Shown: positions 15,841-18,965 of the stretch, piece by piece
Layout of the letters: each line of letters begins with the position of its first letter
Numbering within the stretch: position 1 is the first letter of the stretch
Assembly: GCA_902478785.1 (NCBI GenBank)
Contig: CABSMJ010000032.1
Location: 1 to 18,965, forward strand
DNA from: an uncultured Oscillospiraceae bacterium
GTDB taxonomy: Bacteria; Bacillota; Clostridia; Oscillospirales; Oscillospiraceae
Length of the DNA: 18,965 bases
Reading direction: 5' to 3'
The notes under the pieces: model-generated
Database searches by the model: none
The model's input: only the letters and a program-made list of their open reading frames with translations
Told to the model about the DNA's origin: nothing
Made by a program: the position numbers and the translations under genes

Positions 15841-15951
15841 GTGTATTCCTCCTCCTGCACGGACCCAGGGGAGAAGACTGCCTCCTCTCCTTGCCCGAAC
15901 AATCTTGTCTGCTTTTTCTCGCGCACCCCGGAAAAAGGGTACGCGACCTCT

Positions 15952-15980
15952 ATTATACCGGCTGGGACACCAAGTCGCAA
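15952..15980 (-). promoter_or_regulatory. dapF: dapF-symporter promoter
   Basis: On the minus strand TTGCGA (15975-15980) and a perfect TATAAT (15952-15957) are 17 bases apart. Transcription would start near 15945, giving a leader of about 105 bases in which I see no riboswitch-like fold. Confidence 0.75.
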
Positions 15981-16096
15981 GGCTTGCGCCCTGAGATGGC
16001 TCCGGATACCTTGTAAAGACCGCCTTGCCGGATGTCATTCGGTAGACTCATTATAGCGGGCCGGGGAAGGGAAGTATACCGTGTATGGTGCTGCCA

Positions 16097-16125
16097 ATCA
16101 TGCAAAAAGTGTTATTTTGCATGAT
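16097..16125. promoter_or_regulatory. perfect 11-bp inverted repeat (probable operator) between dapF and the TetR gene
   Basis: ATCATGCAAAA (16097-16107) and its exact reverse complement (16115-16125) flank a 7-base centre. It lacks a T tract and lies between divergent units, so an operator is more likely than a terminator. The gene-free stretch 15841-16269 otherwise holds the dapF promoter, an isolated TATAAT on the minus strand at 16050-16055, and the TetR promoter. Confidence 0.55.
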
Positions 16126-16204
16126 AATCGCAAGTGAATAGAAAAAATAATGAAAAAAGTGCTTCAATCAAAGGGGCGGAAGGGGATGGAACGGCGATGC
16201 CGCC

Positions 16205-16233
16205 TTTACAGAAATGGGGCGATGTGGTATGCT
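16205..16233 (+). promoter_or_regulatory. promoter of the TetR gene
   Basis: TTTACA (16205-16210) and TATGCT (16228-16233) are 17 bases apart, with an extended -10 TGG immediately before TATGCT. The -10 ends 36 bases before the ATG at 16270. Confidence 0.6.
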
Positions 16234-16269
16234 CCAAGAGACGAGAGCTTTGAGAGAAGGAGCAGCGCT

Positions 16270-16860
16270 ATGGGCAGGAAAAACACCAGAAACACCCGGG
16301 GCAGGATCATCTCCGCTGCCTGGAAATTGTTTTATCAGCAGGGCTATGAGGACACCACGGTGGAGGATATTGTCTTTGAGTCTCAGACCTCCAAAGGGTC
16401 CTTTTACCACTATTTTGACGGCAAGGACGCGCTTTTGGGGACGCTGGCCTACGTGTTTGACGAAAAATATGAGGAGCTTATGCTGACCATGGACCCGAAG
16501 ATGAACGCCATGGACAAGCTGATCTATCTCAATCATGAGCTGTTTGCCATGATCGACGGGGGCATTTCCCTGGATCTGCTGGCCCGGCTGCTGTCCACAC
16601 AGCTGTTGGCCCGGGGGGAAAAGCACCTGTTGGACCGGAACCGATACTATTTCAAGCTCCTGCGTCAGATCGTGGACGAGGGACAGCAGGCCGGCCAGCT
16701 GCGCACAGACCGCACCGCCAATGAGATCGTGAAGGCCTATGCGCTGTGGGAGCGGGCACTGCTGTACGACTGGTGCCTGTGTGGTGGGGAGTACTCCCTG
16801 GTAGCCTATACTGACTCAGTGACACCGGCCTTTTTGCAGAGCTACGGAGGACAGACCTGA
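16270..16860 (+). CDS. TetR/AcrR-family transcriptional regulator
   Basis: A 196-residue one-component regulator, usually a repressor dimer released by a small ligand. The N-terminal helix-turn-helix covers about residues 10-56: IISAAWKLFYQQGYEDTTV, then a recognition-helix region SKGSFYHYFDGKDALL, the family's best conserved block. The C-terminal about 140 residues form the variable ligand-binding domain. The start is the ATG at 16270 because AAGGAG (16257-16262) precedes it by 7 bases and a promoter lies just upstream. A longer frame back to 16150 would cover that promoter. The PutP-type symporter gene follows on the same strand after an AT-rich gap with palindromes, so it is a plausible target along with the gene itself. 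The ligand is unknown. Confidence 0.9.
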   Translation: MGRKNTRNTRGRIISAAWKLFYQQGYEDTTVEDIVFESQTSKGSFYHYFDGKDALLGTLAYVFDEKYEELMLTMDPKMNAMDKLIYLNHELFAMIDGGISLDLLARLLSTQLLARGEKHLLDRNRYYFKLLRQIVDEGQQAGQLRTDRTANEIVKAYALWERALLYDWCLCGGEYSLVAYTDSVTPAFLQSYGGQT

Positions 16861-16920
16861 TCTTTTTCTTTTTTCTCTCAATTTTTTATTTCAAGTATCG
16901 TCCAGTAAAAAATCCTTTTA

Positions 16921-16947
16921 TATCAATAAAAATATGGATTATTGATA
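16921..16947. repeat. 9-bp perfect inverted repeat in AT-rich spacer
   Basis: TATCAATAA (16921-16929) and TTATTGATA (16939-16947) flank a 9-base centre. It lies directly beside a second, longer palindrome. Very low GC compared with the genes on both sides. Confidence 0.5.
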
Positions 16948-16979
16948 AACGGAGTATAGAATTTATTCTATACTCCGTT
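16948..16979. promoter_or_regulatory. 15-bp perfect palindrome upstream of the symporter promoter
   Basis: The arms 16948-16962 and 16965-16979 are exactly complementary around a 2-base centre (core ACGGAGTATAGAAT). No T tract follows on the plus strand, so an intrinsic terminator for the TetR gene is possible but imperfect. Its place just upstream of the extended -10 promoter at 17005-17013 suits an operator. Both functions are possible. Confidence 0.5.
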
Positions 16980-17004
16980 CTGTATTTCGTTCTACTAAAA
17001 AGTG

Positions 17005-17013
17005 TGGTATCAT
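17005..17013 (+). promoter_or_regulatory. extended -10 promoter of the PutP-type symporter
   Basis: TGG directly followed by TATCAT (17008-17013) forms an extended -10. The region 17 bases upstream (TTTCGT) is a poor -35, suggesting dependence on the extended -10 or on an activator. The ATG follows 30 bases later, after AAGGAG at 17031-17036. Confidence 0.5.
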
Positions 17014-17043
17014 AGCAAGCACTGAAGAAAAAGGAGAGAGAAT

Positions 17044-18573
17044 ATGACAACCGCACAAATCTGTATCTGCCTGGCTATCGTGGTCTATCTGCTTGCCATG
17101 CTGGGCGTTGGCGTCTGGTTCGCCAAGAAAAACAACTCTGTGGATGACTTCTATCTGGGCGGACGCAAGCTGGGCCCCTTTGTCACCGCTATGAGCGCCG
17201 AGGCATCGGACATGAGCAGCTGGCTGCTGATGGGTCTGCCCGGTGTGGCCTATCTCACCGGCCTGGCGGAGGCCAGCTGGACCGCCATTGGCCTGGCTGT
17301 GGGCACCTATATCAACTGGCTCATCGTGGCCCGGCGGATTCGCCGGTATTCCCAGCAGCTCAATGCCATCACAGTGCCCCAGTTCTTTTCCAAGCGCTGG
17401 GGAGATGAGAGAAACCTGCTCTCTGCCATTGCAGCGGTAATTATCATCATCTTTTTCATCCCCTACATGGCTTCGGGCTTTTCCGCCTGCGGCAAGCTGT
17501 TCCATACCCTCTTTGGCACGGACTATGTGACCGCCATGCTGATCTCTGCTGCGGTCATCGTCATCTATACCGTTATGGGCGGCTTCCTGGCCGCCTCCAC
17601 CACCGATCTGGTGCAGTCTATCATTATGACGGTGGCTCTGATTGTGGTGCTGGGCTTCGGCGTCACCCAGGCCGGCGGCATGGACGCTGTGATGGACAAC
17701 GCCCGGTCCATGGCCGGATACCTGTCCCTGTCCCACATCTATGATCCTGCCTCGGGCAATTCCAACCCGTATAGCATCCTGACCATCTGCTCCCTGCTAG
17801 CCTGGGGCCTGGGCTACTTTGGCATGCCCCACATCCTGCTGCGCTTTATGGCCATTGAGGATGAGAAGAAGCTGTCCCTCAGTCGCCGGGTGGCCACCAT
17901 CTGGGTGGTTATCTCCATGGGTGTGGCCATTTTCATCGGTGTGGTGGGCAATGCCATGACCAAAGCCGGTGCCCTGGAGCAGCTGGAGGACTCTGAGACC
18001 ATCATCGTCCGCATTGCCAACTTGATCAGCAATCACGGTGTCCTGGCTGCCCTGCTGGCTGGTATCATCCTGGCTGGTATTTTGGCTGCTACGATGTCCA
18101 CTGCTGACTCTCAGCTCCTGGCGGCCTCCTCCTCTGTGTCGCAGAATCTGGCCGTGGAGTTTTTGCACCTGAAGATCAGCGAGAAGAAGAGCGTGGTGGT
18201 TGCTCGGGGTACCATGGTGGTGGTGTCCCTGATCGCGGCGTTCCTGGCCCGGGACCCCGACAGCTCTGTGTTCCGCGTGGTTTCCTTTGCCTGGGCTGGC
18301 TTTGGTGCGGCCTTTGGCCCTGTGGTGCTCTTTGCCCTGTTCTGGAAGCGGTCCAATCAGTGGGGCGCCTTGGCCGGAATGATTGTAGGCGGCGCCATGG
18401 TCTTTATTTGGAAGTATCAGATTGCCCCCATGGGCGGCGCCTGGGGAATCTATGAGCTGCTGCCTGCCTTTGTGGTGGCCTGCCTTGCCATCGTGGTGGT
18501 GAGTCTGCTGACCGGTGCACCCAGTGAGTCCGTTCAGAAGGATTTTGAGGCGGTGCACCAGGCTCGCCGGTGA
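17044..18573 (+). CDS. putP: sodium/proline symporter (SSS family)
   Basis: A 509-residue inner-membrane carrier that takes up proline with Na+. The family fold of about 13 helices is visible. The N-terminal helix is followed by DDFYLGGRKLGPFVTAMSAEASDMSSW, whose SDMS segment corresponds to the Na+-site Asp55/Ser57 region of E. coli PutP. Next come LLMGLPGVAYLTGL, the Tyr/Ile-rich helix after RRIRRYS and FIPYMASGFSACGKLF. Then follow WGLGYFGMPHILLRFMAI and the STADSQLLAASS segment of the second Na+-site helix. The start follows AAGGAG by 7 bases. It is transcribed alone, with an inverted-repeat control region upstream and a strong terminator downstream. Proline specificity rests on the overall match; a related solute cannot be excluded. 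Confidence 0.92.
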   Translation: MTTAQICICLAIVVYLLAMLGVGVWFAKKNNSVDDFYLGGRKLGPFVTAMSAEASDMSSWLLMGLPGVAYLTGLAEASWTAIGLAVGTYINWLIVARRIRRYSQQLNAITVPQFFSKRWGDERNLLSAIAAVIIIIFFIPYMASGFSACGKLFHTLFGTDYVTAMLISAAVIVIYTVMGGFLAASTTDLVQSIIMTVALIVVLGFGVTQAGGMDAVMDNARSMAGYLSLSHIYDPASGNSNPYSILTICSLLAWGLGYFGMPHILLRFMAIEDEKKLSLSRRVATIWVVISMGVAIFIGVVGNAMTKAGALEQLEDSETIIVRIANLISNHGVLAALLAGIILAGILAATMSTADSQLLAASSSVSQNLAVEFLHLKISEKKSVVVARGTMVVVSLIAAFLARDPDSSVFRVVSFAWAGFGAAFGPVVLFALFWKRSNQWGALAGMIVGGAMVFIWKYQIAPMGGAWGIYELLPAFVVACLAIVVVSLLTGAPSESVQKDFEAVHQARR

Positions 18574-18618
18574 TGAGAGCGAGAAGCCTGTATACAATAT
18601 AAATACCAAAATGACCGT

Positions 18619-18653
18619 AAAAGCACCCGCAGTATCAAGCTGCGGGTGCTTTT
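18619..18653 (+). terminator. putP: terminator of the PutP-type symporter
   Basis: A perfect 14-bp stem (18619-18632 with 18640-18653) with a 7-base loop, ending in TTTT. It begins 46 bases after the symporter stop codon. Confidence 0.85.
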
Positions 18654-18719
18654 ATCAGCAATATATAAGCGCGGCTAATATAAGACATTCAAAAAAATGA
18701 AAAAAATAGGTAAAAAGGG

Positions 18720-18748
18720 TTGACATATGGGGAGAAGTCTGGTATTCT
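18720..18748 (+). promoter_or_regulatory. strong promoter P1 of a downstream (probably rRNA) operon
   Basis: A perfect TTGACA (18720-18725), a 17-base spacer and TATTCT (18743-18748), preceded by an A-rich stretch (18685-18715) that could act as an UP element. No coding frame follows within the window. Confidence 0.7.
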
Positions 18749-18875
18749 AACTAAGCTATCTCGCAGAGCTCCTGTGAGTGAGAACAAAAACGAGAGAAAA
18801 TCGGGCAAAAACGGGACAAAGCGGCAGGAAATGATCCGCTTCCCGAAAAAACCTGAAAAACCTCGAAAAAAGTTC

Positions 18876-18904
18876 TTGACAAAAGCTTGAAGCTGTGCTA
18901 AGAT
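18876..18904 (+). promoter_or_regulatory. strong promoter P2 of a downstream (probably rRNA) operon
   Basis: A perfect TTGACA (18876-18881), a 17-base spacer and TAAGAT (18899-18904). After it come a small CGCC/GGCG hairpin (about 18914-18926) and a CCTTGTAAATTAAACAACG-type leader, similar to the leader sequence before 16S rRNA genes in low-GC Gram-positives. The 16S gene itself is outside the window, so this is an inference. The gene-free stretch 18574-18965 holds only these promoters, the symporter terminator and the leader. Confidence 0.65.
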
Positions 18905-18965
18905 AACAATGTTCCGCCGATGAGGCGTGCACCTTGTAAATTAAACAACGTAACGAAAAGAAAGC

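Noticed and set aside
15841..15945. Lysine riboswitch in the dapF leader
   Set aside because: The leader is only about 105 bases long and lacks the conserved paired elements and purine-rich core of the lysine class.
1..18965. CRISPR array, insertion sequence or prophage
   Set aside because: No regularly spaced repeats, transposase, integrase or structural phage genes were seen on either strand.

Overview
The window reads as part of a GC-rich Gram-positive Clostridia chromosome, most likely an Oscillospirales gut commensal (Flavonifractor/Pseudoflavonifractor-like). That placement is inferred from three things: purine-rich AGGAGG-type ribosome sites with sigma-A promoters, PKTGD sortase-type sorting signals on surface proteins, and a low-GC-Firmicutes gene set (YlmH, DUF896, XpaC-like, split ChrA, PutP). 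No phage, insertion sequence, CRISPR array or tRNA was seen. Most of the window is ordinary chromosomal housekeeping and transport. The accessory part is the first 6.4 kb.

Layout. (1) Bases 1-6400 hold two surface-adhesin genes with closely similar 3' ends, an LRR/VWA protein (about 92-2249) and a beta-helix/InlB-repeat protein (about 4238-6400). Both have lost their reading frame. Between them lie a minus-strand zinc-ribbon/TM/Big2 protein and a divergently transcribed uridine kinase gene (udk). (2) Bases 6530-9422 are a minus-strand block: birA, then a two-subunit chromate-type transporter, a strong terminator, and then two very small related membrane proteins. (3) Bases 9536-13661 are a plus-strand run of ABC exporter, ylmH, a DUF896 protein and an XpaC-like membrane protein, with overlapping junctions at two of the three joints. 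It ends at a perfect hairpin shared with the next convergent unit. (4) Bases 13678-15980 are a minus-strand dapF and dicarboxylate/amino-acid symporter pair behind a clear promoter. (5) Bases 16097-18653 carry a TetR regulator and a PutP-type Na+/proline symporter on the plus strand, with three perfect inverted repeats in the flanking non-coding DNA. (6) The last 250 bases contain two consecutive near-consensus promoters followed by a leader resembling those before rRNA operons, which suggests that an rRNA operon starts just beyond the end.

How the parts fit together. The adhesin pair looks like a surface locus that is decaying or phase-variable. One gene has an extra G in a G6 tract just before its sorting signal, which would separate the secreted part from its wall anchor. 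The other has three single-base losses. The first adhesin has no signal peptide and sits directly behind a promoter, and the second begins 8 bases after the udk terminator with no promoter of its own. Sequencing or assembly error cannot be excluded, but all four frame breaks fall in these two genes and none in the other coding regions. I did not find a convincing new defence or biosynthetic system. The most promising leads are the adhesin switch/decay pattern, the DnaJ-like cysteine motifs on a secreted protein, the paired mini membrane proteins, and the inverted repeats around the TetR gene.
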